From: Micromonospora endolithica
GTDB taxonomy: Bacteria > Actinomycetota > Actinomycetes > Mycobacteriales > Micromonosporaceae
Direction of reading: 5' to 3'
Assembly: GCF_003626595.1 (NCBI RefSeq)
Contig: NZ_RBAK01000003.1
Location: 372,001 to 436,000 of the forward strand
Length of the DNA stretch: 64,000 bases
Positions 8,458-16,618 of the stretch are shown here, piece after piece (positions within the stretch are counted from its first letter, which is position 1; every line of letters begins with the position of its first letter). A program made the position numbers and the translations under genes. Below the pieces are notes generated by a model. It did no database searches, was not told where the DNA came from, and was given only the letters and a program-made list of their open reading frames with translations.

Positions 8458-9204
8458 ATGGCCGAGAAGATCATCGAGGCCGACGGGCTGGGCATCCGGT
8501 TCGTCCGGAACCGCCGGCGGCAGTTGCGGCTGCGGGAACTCTTCATCCACCGGGGGCGGCGGACCGGCGACGACGGCCGGTTCTGGCCGCTGCGCGACCT
8601 GACGTTCACCGTGCGGGCCGGGGAGACGGTCGGCGTGATCGGCCGCAACGGCACCGGCAAGAGCACCCTGCTGCGGCTGATCGCCGGGGTGCTGATCCCG
8701 GACGAGGGCGCGATCCGGGTCTCCGGTGACGTCGCGCCGCTGCTGGAACTGTCCGCCGGGTTCTCCAGCGACCTGACCGGCCGGGAGAACCTGTACCTTG
8801 TCGGCGGGCTGCACGGGCTGTCGTCGGCGTACCTGAAACGGCACTTCGACGAGATCGTGTCGTTCGCCGGTGAGCAGGTGGAACGCGCCATCGACTCGTC
8901 GGTACGGCACTACTCGTCGGGGATGAAGGTGCGGCTCGGCTTCGCGATCATCTCCCACCTGCCCCACCCGATCCTGCTGATGGACGAGGTGACGGCGGTC
9001 GGGGACGCGGAGTTCCGGCAGCGGTGCTATGCGACGATCGATCGTCTGCTCGGAGAGGGGCGCACCTTGGTTCTGGTGTCACACAACGAAAACGACCTGA
9101 CCCGGTTCTGCCGTCGGGGGTTCTACCTCGACGCGGGCCGGTTGATCGTCGACGGGACGATCGACGAGGCGCTGGCCGCGTACCACGGCGCGGTGGAGCG
9201 GTGA
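8458..9204 (+). CDS. ABC transporter ATPase for polymer export (TagH/Wzt-like)
   Basis: A 248-residue nucleotide-binding subunit. Walker A GRNGTGKST is at 62-70, the signature is YSSGMKVRL and Walker B is ILLMDEVTAVGD. The YSSGMK form of the signature and the extended region before Walker A are hallmarks of ATPases serving polysaccharide and teichoic acid export. It lacks the C-terminal carbohydrate-binding extension of some Wzt proteins. ATG 8458 abuts the permease stop, and its own stop overlaps the next gene by 4 bp, so it belongs to a tight operon (7630-13390). Confidence 0.92.
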   Translation: MAEKIIEADGLGIRFVRNRRRQLRLRELFIHRGRRTGDDGRFWPLRDLTFTVRAGETVGVIGRNGTGKSTLLRLIAGVLIPDEGAIRVSGDVAPLLELSAGFSSDLTGRENLYLVGGLHGLSSAYLKRHFDEIVSFAGEQVERAIDSSVRHYSSGMKVRLGFAIISHLPHPILLMDEVTAVGDAEFRQRCYATIDRLLGEGRTLVLVSHNENDLTRFCRRGFYLDAGRLIVDGTIDEALAAYHGAVER

Positions 9205-11183
9205 CCCTGGCGATCGTGCTCACCGCCGGTGGTCCGGCCGGGAGCGCATCCGGCGTCGACGGCCCTTTGGCCGAGCGGCTGGCCGAGCAGTGCCGGAAAG
9301 CCGGGGCGACCGAGGTACGCCGGGTCGCCGACCTGGACGAGCTGGCCGCCGTGGCCGCCACGGCAACCGGCCCGGTGCTGGTCACCGGCGCGGACCTGGT
9401 CGCGCACACCGCCGTGCTGCGGCACCTGCTCACCAGCCCGGTCGGGCCGACGGTGGCACTGGTGCTCAGCGACCCGCCGGGGCACGGCCGCACGACGGTC
9501 CGCGAGGAGCGGGGCCAGGTGGTCGCCGACGAGCTGGGCGGCGAGCCCACCGGCACGTTCGGTGGCGCGTTGCGGGTGGGCACCGCCGACCTGCCGGCGC
9601 TGGTCGCCGCCGCCCGGGAGGTGGCCGCCGGGGTGGTCACCGTGGGTGCCGCCGCGCCGGCCGGTGGGCAGCGGGCCTCCTCCGCGCTGGACCGGCTCTT
9701 CGCCGACCTCACCGCGCGCGGCACGCTGACCTTCGCCCATCGGGTACGCCTGCTTGTGGCGCACCGGGTCGCCGACGCCACCGAGCGGAGCGGCGCGGAG
9801 GCCGAGGTGGCCGCCGTCGACGAGGACCGGGCGGAGCTGCGGCTGTCGGTGAAGGAGCGGGACGACTTCTTCACCACGTACTTCGTCAGCACCTGGTCGC
9901 CGTACGTGACCAAGGTGTCGGCGCGGCTGGGCCTGACCCCGACCGTGGTCACGATGATCTCGATCCTGTTCGCGGTGGCGGCGGCGGTGCTGTTCGGCGT
10001 CGGCGACCGGCCGGCGCTGGTCCTCGGCGGGGTGCTGCTGTACCTGGGCTTCGTGCTGGACTGTGTCGACGGTCAGCTGGCCCGCTACACCCGGAACTTC
10101 AGCGCGTGGGGCGGCTGGCTGGACACGATGGCCGACCGGGCCAAGGAGTACGTGGTGTACGCCGGCCTCGGCTACGGCGCGACCGCCGCCGGACACCGGT
10201 ACGGGTGGGCGCTGGCGATCGCCGCGATGACCCTGCAGACCGTCCGGCACATGACCGACACCTGGTACGGGGCGCTGCACGACGAGGCGGCGCGCCGCCC
10301 GAAGACGACCGGCGGGGGCGGCGGCATCGGCGACCGGCTCAACGCCGCGTCGAACCGGGTGCAGTCGGACACGGGTTCGCTGTCGTACTGGCTGAAGCGG
10401 ACGGTGGTCTTCCCGATCGGCGAGCGGTGGGCGCTGATCGCGATCGCCGTGGCGCTGTTCAACCCGCTGGTCGCCCTGGTGGCGGTGCTGGTGTGGGGGA
10501 CGTTGGCGTTCACGTACACCGGGGCGTTGCGCACGCTGCGCGCCCGCTGGATGCGGGTCGGGGTGCTGGACACGGTCGACACCTCGCTGCACCGCGACGA
10601 CGGGCCGCTGGCCCGCCGGCTACCGACGCCGCGGTGGCGGCGACCGCTGGAGTCGGGGGTGTTCGCCGCGGCGGGGATGGCGGGGCTGCTGGTGCTCGCC
10701 CTGCTCGGCGGCGAGGCCGTCCCGCGCTGGGTGCCGCTGGCCGCCCTGGTGTGGCTGCTGCCCGCGGCCGGTATGGCGCGGGTGCCGCACGGTGGCGCGC
10801 TGGACTGGTTGGTGCCGGCCGCGCTGCGGGCCGCCGAGTACCTGTTCGCGATCGCCGTCGGGGTGGTCGGTGGGGTGCCCGCGTGGGTGATCTTCGGGTA
10901 CGTCTTCGTGCTGACCCTGCACCACTACGACCTGACCGCCCGGCTGGAGAAGCGTCAGGTGGCCCCGCCGCTGCACGACTTCACGCTGGGCTGGGAGGGG
11001 CGCTCGCTGGTGCTGGCACTGGCGGCGATAGCCGGAATTGCGGAGATCGGGATGGTTACACTCGGTGCGTACCTTCTCGTGTTTTTCGTGGCAAGTGTCG
11101 CCCTGGCCTGGGTGGTCCTGCCGGCCCGCGCCGCGCGCGTGACGGCCGGTCCGGTCGGTGCCGGAGGTGGCGCGCCGGGCTGA
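9201..11183 (+). CDS. CDP-alcohol phosphatidyltransferase with N-terminal extension (DUF5941-type)
   Basis: A 660-residue multi-pass membrane protein. The full CDP-alcohol phosphotransferase motif is present: D287-x2-D290-G-x2-A-R295, G304, D308 and D312, with correct spacing, so the enzyme should move a phospho-alcohol from a CDP donor to a lipid or polyol acceptor. About 220 soluble residues precede it; they look like a degenerate nucleotidyltransferase domain (LAIVLTAGG start) but lack clear catalytic residues. About 250 hydrophobic residues follow, which I match to DUF5941. GTG 9201 overlaps the preceding stop, the usual coupling in this operon. Probable role: building the polyol-phosphate linkage of the exported polymer. 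Confidence 0.85.
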   Translation: MTLAIVLTAGGPAGSASGVDGPLAERLAEQCRKAGATEVRRVADLDELAAVAATATGPVLVTGADLVAHTAVLRHLLTSPVGPTVALVLSDPPGHGRTTVREERGQVVADELGGEPTGTFGGALRVGTADLPALVAAAREVAAGVVTVGAAAPAGGQRASSALDRLFADLTARGTLTFAHRVRLLVAHRVADATERSGAEAEVAAVDEDRAELRLSVKERDDFFTTYFVSTWSPYVTKVSARLGLTPTVVTMISILFAVAAAVLFGVGDRPALVLGGVLLYLGFVLDCVDGQLARYTRNFSAWGGWLDTMADRAKEYVVYAGLGYGATAAGHRYGWALAIAAMTLQTVRHMTDTWYGALHDEAARRPKTTGGGGGIGDRLNAASNRVQSDTGSLSYWLKRTVVFPIGERWALIAIAVALFNPLVALVAVLVWGTLAFTYTGALRTLRARWMRVGVLDTVDTSLHRDDGPLARRLPTPRWRRPLESGVFAAAGMAGLLVLALLGGEAVPRWVPLAALVWLLPAAGMARVPHGGALDWLVPAALRAAEYLFAIAVGVVGGVPAWVIFGYVFVLTLHHYDLTARLEKRQVAPPLHDFTLGWEGRSLVLALAAIAGIAEIGMVTLGAYLLVFFVASVALAWVVLPARAARVTAGPVGAGGGAPG

Positions 11184-11200
11184 GACGAGGGACGGCCGGT

Positions 11201-13390
11201 GTGACCCTGATCAGCTTCGTCGTACCGGCCTACCGGGTGCAGGGCTATCTGCGGGAGTGCCTGGACTCGATCCTCGGGCAGCCGGAGACCGACATCGAGG
11301 TCATCGGCGTCGACGACTGCTCGCCCGACGACAGCGGCGACATCCTCGCCGAGTACGCGGCCCGCGACCCCCGGGTAGAGGTGATCCGGCTGCCGGAGAA
11401 CGTCGGTCTCGGTCCGGCCCGCAACGTCGGGCTGGACCGGGCCACCGGCCGGTACGTGTGGTTCGTCGACGCCGACGACTGGCTGGTCCCGGACTGCCTC
11501 ACCGCGGTCGCCGACCGGCTCCGTGCCACCCGCCCCGACGTACTCGTGGTGGACCACGTCCGGGCCTGGTGGAACGACACCACCACCCGCAGCGGGATGC
11601 GGGAGGTCTTCGCCGAGCCGGTCGGCCCGGAGACCTTCCGCCTGCGCGAGCGGCCGGCGGCGGCCCGGCTGCTGCACACCGCCTGGAACCGGTTGCTGCG
11701 CCGGCAGTTCCTGCTCGACAACGGGCTGCGCTTCTTCCCCGGCTGGTACGAGGACGTCTCGTTCAGCTACCCGGCGCTGCTGGCCGCCGAGCGGATCGGC
11801 GTACTCGACCTGGTGTGCGTCAACTACCGGCAGCGGCGCACCGGTGCGATCACCCGCACCCGGGGGGACCGCCACTTCGAGGTGTTCGACCAGTGGCACC
11901 GGGTGTTCCGGCTGATGGACGAGTGGGGCCCGGCGGTGGACGAGCTGCGGCCGGTCGTCTTCGAGCGGATGATCTGGCACTACCTGACCGTGCTCGTCAA
12001 CTCCGAACGGATCGCACCCGAGCTGCGGCCCCGGTTCTTCGCCCGGATCAGCGAGGACTACCGGCGCTGGCTGCCGCCGGGGGGCTATCCGGTCCCGGCC
12101 GGCGCGGAGGGGCTCAAGCACCGGCTGGTCGCCACCGGGCGGTGGCGGACGTTCCGCGCGCTGCGGACCGCGTACCTGGCCCGGGACGCGGCGGGGCGTC
12201 GGGTCCGGCGGGTGCGGCGGCGGGTGACCCCGGCGGCGCGGCGGACCGCCCGGCGGGGCCGGGACGTGGTGCTGCGCGAGTACTACCGGGCCGAGCTGCG
12301 CCGGCCGGTGGACCCGGCGCTGGCCGTCTACGCGGCCTACTGGTACCGGGGCTACGCCTGCAACCCGGCCGCGATCTACGAGGCCGCGCGGCGGCTGGCG
12401 CCGCAGATCCGTGGCGTGTGGATCGTGCGGCGGGACCGGGTGGGCACGCTGCCCGAGGGCGTCGAGTACGTGGTGGCCGGGACGCCCGCCGCGCACCGGG
12501 CGCTGGCGCGGGCCCGGTGGCTGGTCAACAACGTCAACTTCCCCGACCACGTACGCAAGCGGCCCGGCACCGTGCACGTGCAGACCCACCACGGCACCCC
12601 GATCAAGGTGATGGGGCTGGACCAGCAGCGCTACCCGGTGGGCGCGGCGGGCGTGGACTTCGCCGCGCTGCTGCGCCGGGTGGACCGGTGGGACTACAGC
12701 ATCACCTCGAACAGCTTCTCCACCCAGATGTGGGAGCGGGCGTACCCGGCCGAGTACACCACCCTGGAGGTGGGCTACCCGCGCAACGACCGGCTGGTCA
12801 CCGCCGGCACCGAGGAGGTGCTGCGGATCCGGGCCGAACTGGGGCTCGGCATCGGCGAGCAGGTCGTCCTGTACGCGCCGACGCACCGCGAGCACCTGCC
12901 CGGCTACCGGCCGCCGTTCGACCCGGACCGCCTGCTGGACGCCCTCGGCCCGACCGGGCGCCTGCTGATCCGCAGCCACTACTTCCACGACCGGGACCGG
13001 CGGGCCCTGCGCCAGGTCGACCGGGAACGGGTGCACGACGTCAGCGGTCACCCCCGGGTGGAGGATCTCTATCTGGCCGCCGACGTGCTGGTCACCGACT
13101 ACTCGTCGGCGATGTTCGACTACGCCGTGCTGGACCGGCCGATCGTCGTCTACGCGCCGGACCTCCAGGCGTACCGGCTGGCCCGGGGTGTCTACTTCGA
13201 CGTGACCGCCGAACCACCCGGCGCCGTCGCCCGTACCCCCGCCGAGTTGGTGGACCTGTTCCGGTCCGGCGCGGTACGCGGAGCGGAGGCGGAACGGGCG
13301 CGCCGGGCCTTCCGGGACCGTTTCTGCCGGCTGGACGACGGGCACGCCGCCGAGCGGGTGGTCCGCCGGGTCTTCCTCGAAGACGTGTAA
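11201..13390 (+). CDS. Bifunctional GT2 glycosyltransferase / CDP-glycerol glycerophosphotransferase (TagF-like)
   Basis: A 729-residue fusion. The first about 300 residues are a GT-A family 2 transferase: ISFVVPAYRVQGYLRECLDS at the start, VDDCSPDD, and DADD at 90-93 for metal-nucleotide binding. The last about 400 residues are a CDP-glycerol:poly(glycerophosphate) transferase: QTHHGTPIKVMG with H463/H464, SNSFST, VLYAPTHRE, and VTDYSSAMFDY with RGVYFD near the end. This combination extends and decorates teichoic-acid-type polymers at the inner membrane face. GTG 11201 lies 17 bp after the previous stop and closes the operon. Confidence 0.9.
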   Translation: MTLISFVVPAYRVQGYLRECLDSILGQPETDIEVIGVDDCSPDDSGDILAEYAARDPRVEVIRLPENVGLGPARNVGLDRATGRYVWFVDADDWLVPDCLTAVADRLRATRPDVLVVDHVRAWWNDTTTRSGMREVFAEPVGPETFRLRERPAAARLLHTAWNRLLRRQFLLDNGLRFFPGWYEDVSFSYPALLAAERIGVLDLVCVNYRQRRTGAITRTRGDRHFEVFDQWHRVFRLMDEWGPAVDELRPVVFERMIWHYLTVLVNSERIAPELRPRFFARISEDYRRWLPPGGYPVPAGAEGLKHRLVATGRWRTFRALRTAYLARDAAGRRVRRVRRRVTPAARRTARRGRDVVLREYYRAELRRPVDPALAVYAAYWYRGYACNPAAIYEAARRLAPQIRGVWIVRRDRVGTLPEGVEYVVAGTPAAHRALARARWLVNNVNFPDHVRKRPGTVHVQTHHGTPIKVMGLDQQRYPVGAAGVDFAALLRRVDRWDYSITSNSFSTQMWERAYPAEYTTLEVGYPRNDRLVTAGTEEVLRIRAELGLGIGEQVVLYAPTHREHLPGYRPPFDPDRLLDALGPTGRLLIRSHYFHDRDRRALRQVDRERVHDVSGHPRVEDLYLAADVLVTDYSSAMFDYAVLDRPIVVYAPDLQAYRLARGVYFDVTAEPPGAVARTPAELVDLFRSGAVRGAEAERARRAFRDRFCRLDDGHAAERVVRRVFLEDV

Positions 13391-13496
13391 TGGGACTGTT
13401 ACGAGCCGAACATGGCACGTTCACCCGATGTGCGAACCGAATGATGCTCGTCACAGTCATTGCCGGGGTTTGTCCGGCGAGCTGGGGGAGGAGACG

Positions 13497-14807
13497 GTGA
13501 CCACCGTCGCGCTCAAGGATGTGACAAAGGTTTTCAAGGACGGCACGCTCGCCGTCGACAAGGTCAATCTCGACGTCACCGACGGCGAGTTCATGGTCCT
13601 GCTCGGCCCGTCCGGCTGCGGCAAGTCCACCGTGCTGCGGATGGTCGCCGGCCTGGAGGACCCGACCTCCGGTGCGGTGCTGCTCAACGGCGAACTCGCC
13701 AACGACCTGCCGCCCCGCGAGCGCGGCGTCGCGATGGTCTTCCAGGACTTCGCCCTCTATCCGCACATGAGTGTTAACGAAAACATCGCGTTCCCACTCC
13801 GGCTGGCCGGACTCGAACCGGACCGGCGCGGTGAACGGGTCGCCGACGTGGCCAGCGCGTTGGGCATCGGCGACGTGCTCGCCCGCAAGCCCAGCCAACT
13901 CTCCGGCGGGCAGCGGCAACGCGTCGCGATGGGCCGGGCGATCGTCCGCCGGCCGGGGCTCTTCCTGATGGACGAGCCACTGTCCAACCTGGACAGCGGA
14001 CTGCGGGCCGAGCTGCGCGCGGAGATCTCCGGCCTCACCCGGGAACTGGGCGTCACCACGGTCTACGTCACCCACGACCAGGCCGAGGCGCTGACCATGG
14101 CCGACCGGGTCGCCATCATGCGCAAGGGCGTTCTCCAGGACGTCGGCACCCCCACCCAGGTCTACGGCCGCCCGGCCACCCTCTATGTGGCCGCCTTCCT
14201 GGGCAGCCCGCGGATGAACCTGCTGGAGGCGTCGGTCTACGTCCACCTCGACCGGTACGTCACCCTCACCCTCGGCGAGCAGGCCCTCTACCTGCCGTGG
14301 AACGACATCCGTACCCGGGCGGTCGCGCACTACCACGGGGAACGGATCGTGGTCGGCATGCGCGCGGAGGCGCTCACCCCGGTCTCCCCGGACAGCCCGG
14401 GCGACGTGCTCCAGGGTCGCATCCGCTACCTGGAGCACCACGGGCACGAGTCGCTGGCGTTCCTCGACATCGGTGCGACCGCCGTGGTCGTCGACGAGAT
14501 GGGCAGCGGCCCGGTGGAGACCCCGGAGTCCGGCCAGCGCGGCCTGCGCCGGTTCGGCCAGGTCATGCAGCGCTTCGCCGGTCGGTCCGGCGGCGAGAAC
14601 GAGGACGAGGACGGACCGCGCGGCGGCACCCGGACCAGCGTCCTGCACGACCCGGGCCGCCACCACCGCCGCCCGGCGGAACTCGCGGTCCGGCTGGCCC
14701 CGTACCCGGCGGTCAGCTCCGGTCACCCGATGGCGGTGCAGGTACGCATGGACGCCCTGCACTTCTTCGACGAGCGCGGCGACCGCATCGACGTCGGCTG
14801 GCGCTGA
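13497..14807 (+). CDS. Carbohydrate ABC importer ATPase (MsmK/UgpC family)
   Basis: A 436-residue ATPase for sugar importers. Walker A GPSGCGKST is at 37-45, followed by a Q-loop VFQDFALYPHM, signature LSGGQRQRVA, Walker B LFLMDEPLSNLD and H-loop YVTHDQAEA. Like MsmK/UgpC it continues into a C-terminal OB-fold regulatory region, here interrupted by a charged insert (about 345-385). GTG 13497 is well supported by GGGGGAGGAG five bases upstream. There are no permeases beside it; such ATPases are often shared, and it could energise the orphan sugar permeases at 56.3-58.1 kb, which have no ATPase of their own. That link is inference. Confidence 0.9.
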   Translation: MTTVALKDVTKVFKDGTLAVDKVNLDVTDGEFMVLLGPSGCGKSTVLRMVAGLEDPTSGAVLLNGELANDLPPRERGVAMVFQDFALYPHMSVNENIAFPLRLAGLEPDRRGERVADVASALGIGDVLARKPSQLSGGQRQRVAMGRAIVRRPGLFLMDEPLSNLDSGLRAELRAEISGLTRELGVTTVYVTHDQAEALTMADRVAIMRKGVLQDVGTPTQVYGRPATLYVAAFLGSPRMNLLEASVYVHLDRYVTLTLGEQALYLPWNDIRTRAVAHYHGERIVVGMRAEALTPVSPDSPGDVLQGRIRYLEHHGHESLAFLDIGATAVVVDEMGSGPVETPESGQRGLRRFGQVMQRFAGRSGGENEDEDGPRGGTRTSVLHDPGRHHRRPAELAVRLAPYPAVSSGHPMAVQVRMDALHFFDERGDRIDVGWR

Positions 14808-14809
14808 GG

Positions 14810-14868
14810 CGTAAGGAAGGGCACCCTTTTAACGCCTGGTGTAGAGGAAGGGCCCCTTCTTAACGCCC
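14810..14868. repeat. Palindromic intergenic repeat, family A copy 1
   Basis: Two related units, each near-palindromic around GGAAGGGNNCCCTT and flanked by GTAA/TTAAC, separated by GCCTGGTGT. It lies between convergent stops, and the TTA stop codon of the minus-strand gene (14860-14862) is inside it. Related copies are at 25188, 31750 and 46226. Confidence 0.85.
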
Positions 14869-15216
14869 GGGCTCGGGGAGGTCGGCGTCCGGCAGGGCTG
14901 GGCGGCGGTACAGGCCCCAGGCGACGAACCGGGCGAACAGGTCGCGCGGGCTCGGGCCGTCGTCCGGGTTGAGCCGGTACAGGTCCCGGGTCGCCTCGTA
15001 CAGCAGCCCGCACAGGTAGATCGACAGGCCGACCGGGTTGTCCGCGTACTCGGCCTTGAGTAGTAGGCGGGCGTGCGCGCACGGCCATGGCCGGCCGCAC
15101 GCGCGGCAGCACCACAGCGGACGCAGCGGGGTGTGCGGCGTGGCGTGCGGGGGGTACGGCCGGGGCCGGTCCGGTGGCGGTCCCTCGGCGGGGTGCGGAC
15201 GTTGCTGTCCGGTCAT
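14860..15216 (-). CDS. Conserved hypothetical protein with CxxC...C motif
   Basis: A 118-residue soluble protein. The proline-rich first 35 residues precede WCCRACGRPWPCAHAR, a cysteine-rich block that could bind zinc, then KAEYADNPVGLSIYLCGLL and a helical C-terminus with DLFARFVAWG. I recognise this layout from small actinobacterial proteins found beside Scr1-type regulators, as here (divergent from 15561), but no function is known to me. Start ATG at 15216-15214. Its stop codon is supplied by the palindromic repeat, so the last residues may have been changed by insertion of that element. Confidence 0.65.
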   Translation of the reverse strand: MTGQQRPHPAEGPPPDRPRPYPPHATPHTPLRPLWCCRACGRPWPCAHARLLLKAEYADNPVGLSIYLCGLLYEATRDLYRLNPDDGPSPRDLFARFVAWGLYRRPALPDADLPEPGR

Positions 15217-15560
15217 CGGGCTCCCTTCGCGGCGGCGGGGGCGGCTGCCCGCCGGGAAGTGGTCGGCCCGGGAGCCGGCCCGCGCAGGCTCCCGGATCCG
15301 GGGCCGTCCCGGCGGGGGGGATGCCGGGACGGCCCCGGTTCGGGCCGCCCCGGCACGGGGAATGCGGACGGTCCCGGGTCGGGGGCCGCTCCTGGGACGG
15401 GATCCGGGGCGGTCCCGGGCTGGATCCGCCCCGTCCCCGGTGGATGGGAGCGGATCCGCTGCGTGACAGTCTGGTGATGCCGCGACTACTGTCGGAAGGC
15501 GTTCGTGTTCGACCAGGCGAGTCGTGCGATCAGCCGTCCCCCGCGTGCAGAGGTGTGCAG
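15217..15560. other. Divergent promoter region with long hairpin
   Basis: No gene in 344 bp. A perfect 14-bp inverted repeat (arms 15300-15313 and 15323-15336, GGGGCCGTCCCGGC) dominates, and related fragments of GGGCCGTCCCGG recur up to about 15430. It lies between a minus-strand hypothetical gene and the plus-strand Scr1-type regulator and may be the regulator's binding region or a leader structure. Confidence 0.55.
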
Positions 15561-16361
15561 ATGTCCCGAATGCCGATGCTGGAATTGTTCGCCGGTGAGC
15601 TGCGCCGCCTGCGGGTGGACGCCGGGATGTCCCAGGAGGCGCTGGGCGAGCAGCTCAACTACTCCGCCTCGCTGGTGGCGGCGGTGGAGCAGTCACGCCG
15701 GCCACCCCGGGAGGAGTTCACCCAACGGTGCGACAGCGTCCTACAGGCCGGCGGCCTGCTGGTACGCATCAGGGAGGCGATCCTCCGGGAGAGCCTGATG
15801 CCGTGGTTCCGCGAGTGGGTGACCATCGAACAGGAGGCGGTGACGCTGCGGAGCTTCCAGCCGCTGGTGGTGCCGGGGCTACTGCAAACCGAGGGGTACG
15901 CGCGGGCGCTCTACGAGGGTGCGAGTCACCTGGCCGGCGACGAGGTCGAGCAACCGCTCGCGGCCCGGCTCGCGCGGCAGGCGGTCCTGGACCGGCCCAC
16001 ACCGCCGCAGTTCGTGGTGGTGCTCGACCAGGGCGTGCTGGAGCGGCCGATCGGCGGCGCACAGGTGATGCGCGAGCAACTGCTCCACCTGGTCGAGGTG
16101 GGGCAGCGACCCAGGGTGCACCTGCACGTGGTGCCGCGCGGCGTCGGCGCGTACCCGGGCGTGAACGGCGCGTTCGTGGTCGCGACACCGCCCGAGGGCG
16201 ACGACATCGTCTACCTGGACAACCAGTTGCAGGGCACCATTGTGGAGCGCACCGTGGACGTAAACTCGCTGCGGCAGACCTGGGAGTCTGTCCGGGCCGA
16301 GGCGCTGCCCCACGGGGCCACCCTCAGGATGATCTCGGAGGCGGCAGAGCAATGGACCTGA
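15561..16361 (+). CDS. XRE family regulator, Scr1-type (HTH + DUF5753)
   Basis: A 266-residue protein. Residues about 10-65 form a lambda-type helix-turn-helix (LRRLRVDAGMSQEALGEQLN, then SLVAAVEQSRRPP). The rest is the DUF5753 sensor-like domain typical of actinobacterial regulators that act with a DUF397 partner (WFREWVTIEQEA, VVPGLLQTEGYARAL, QGTIVERTVDV). ATG 15561 fits the family start. The DUF397 gene overlaps its 3' end by 10 bp, the usual layout. These pairs resemble toxin-antitoxin modules in organisation and influence development and antibiotic production in streptomycetes; the targets here are unknown. Confidence 0.92.
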   Translation: MSRMPMLELFAGELRRLRVDAGMSQEALGEQLNYSASLVAAVEQSRRPPREEFTQRCDSVLQAGGLLVRIREAILRESLMPWFREWVTIEQEAVTLRSFQPLVVPGLLQTEGYARALYEGASHLAGDEVEQPLAARLARQAVLDRPTPPQFVVVLDQGVLERPIGGAQVMREQLLHLVEVGQRPRVHLHVVPRGVGAYPGVNGAFVVATPPEGDDIVYLDNQLQGTIVERTVDVNSLRQTWESVRAEALPHGATLRMISEAAEQWT

Positions 16362-16540
16362 CCGGCGCGATCTGGCGGAAGAGCACCCGGAGCAGTGGCA
16401 ATCAGGGCGACTGCGTCGAAGTGGCGGACAACCTCCCCGGCGTGGTCGGCGTCCGGGACAGCAAGGACCGGCGGGGGCCGGCGTTGGCGTTCGACCCGGT
16501 GGCGTGGCGGGCGTTCGTGCAGTTCGCCAAGCGGCACTGA
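16352..16540 (+). CDS. DUF397 domain small protein (partner of Scr1-type regulator)
   Basis: A 62-residue protein. The typical DUF397 core is intact: WRKSTRSSGNQGDCVEVA, then VGVRDSKDRRGPALAF and WRAFVQFAKR. DUF397 proteins are small partners of XRE/DUF5753 regulators and are thought to modulate them by direct binding. It overlaps the regulator by 10 bp, so translation is probably coupled. The last 14 bp before its stop (16523-16536) are duplicated at 16548-16561, just after the stop. Confidence 0.93.
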   Translation: MDLTGAIWRKSTRSSGNQGDCVEVADNLPGVVGVRDSKDRRGPALAFDPVAWRAFVQFAKRH

Positions 16541-16573
16541 GGACGGCTTCGCCAAGCGGCAGCGAGAGCGGCC

Positions 16574-16605
16574 CGGGCGGGACGAACGGGTTGTCGTCCC
16601 GCCCG
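16574..16605. terminator. Hairpin between convergent DUF397 and esterase genes
   Basis: Arms 16574-16585 and 16594-16605 (CGGGCGGGACGA and its complement) pair perfectly around an 8-base loop. The position between two converging stops suits a bidirectional terminator. Confidence 0.75.
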
Positions 16606-16618
16606 AGGTCGATCTCGG

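Noticed and set aside
10955-13345. Long minus-strand open frame (796 codons) opposite the polymer genes
   Set aside because: It is an antisense shadow of GC-rich coding sequence; the plus strand carries clear GT2 and TagF motifs and the minus product is Pro/Arg/Val-rich with no domain.
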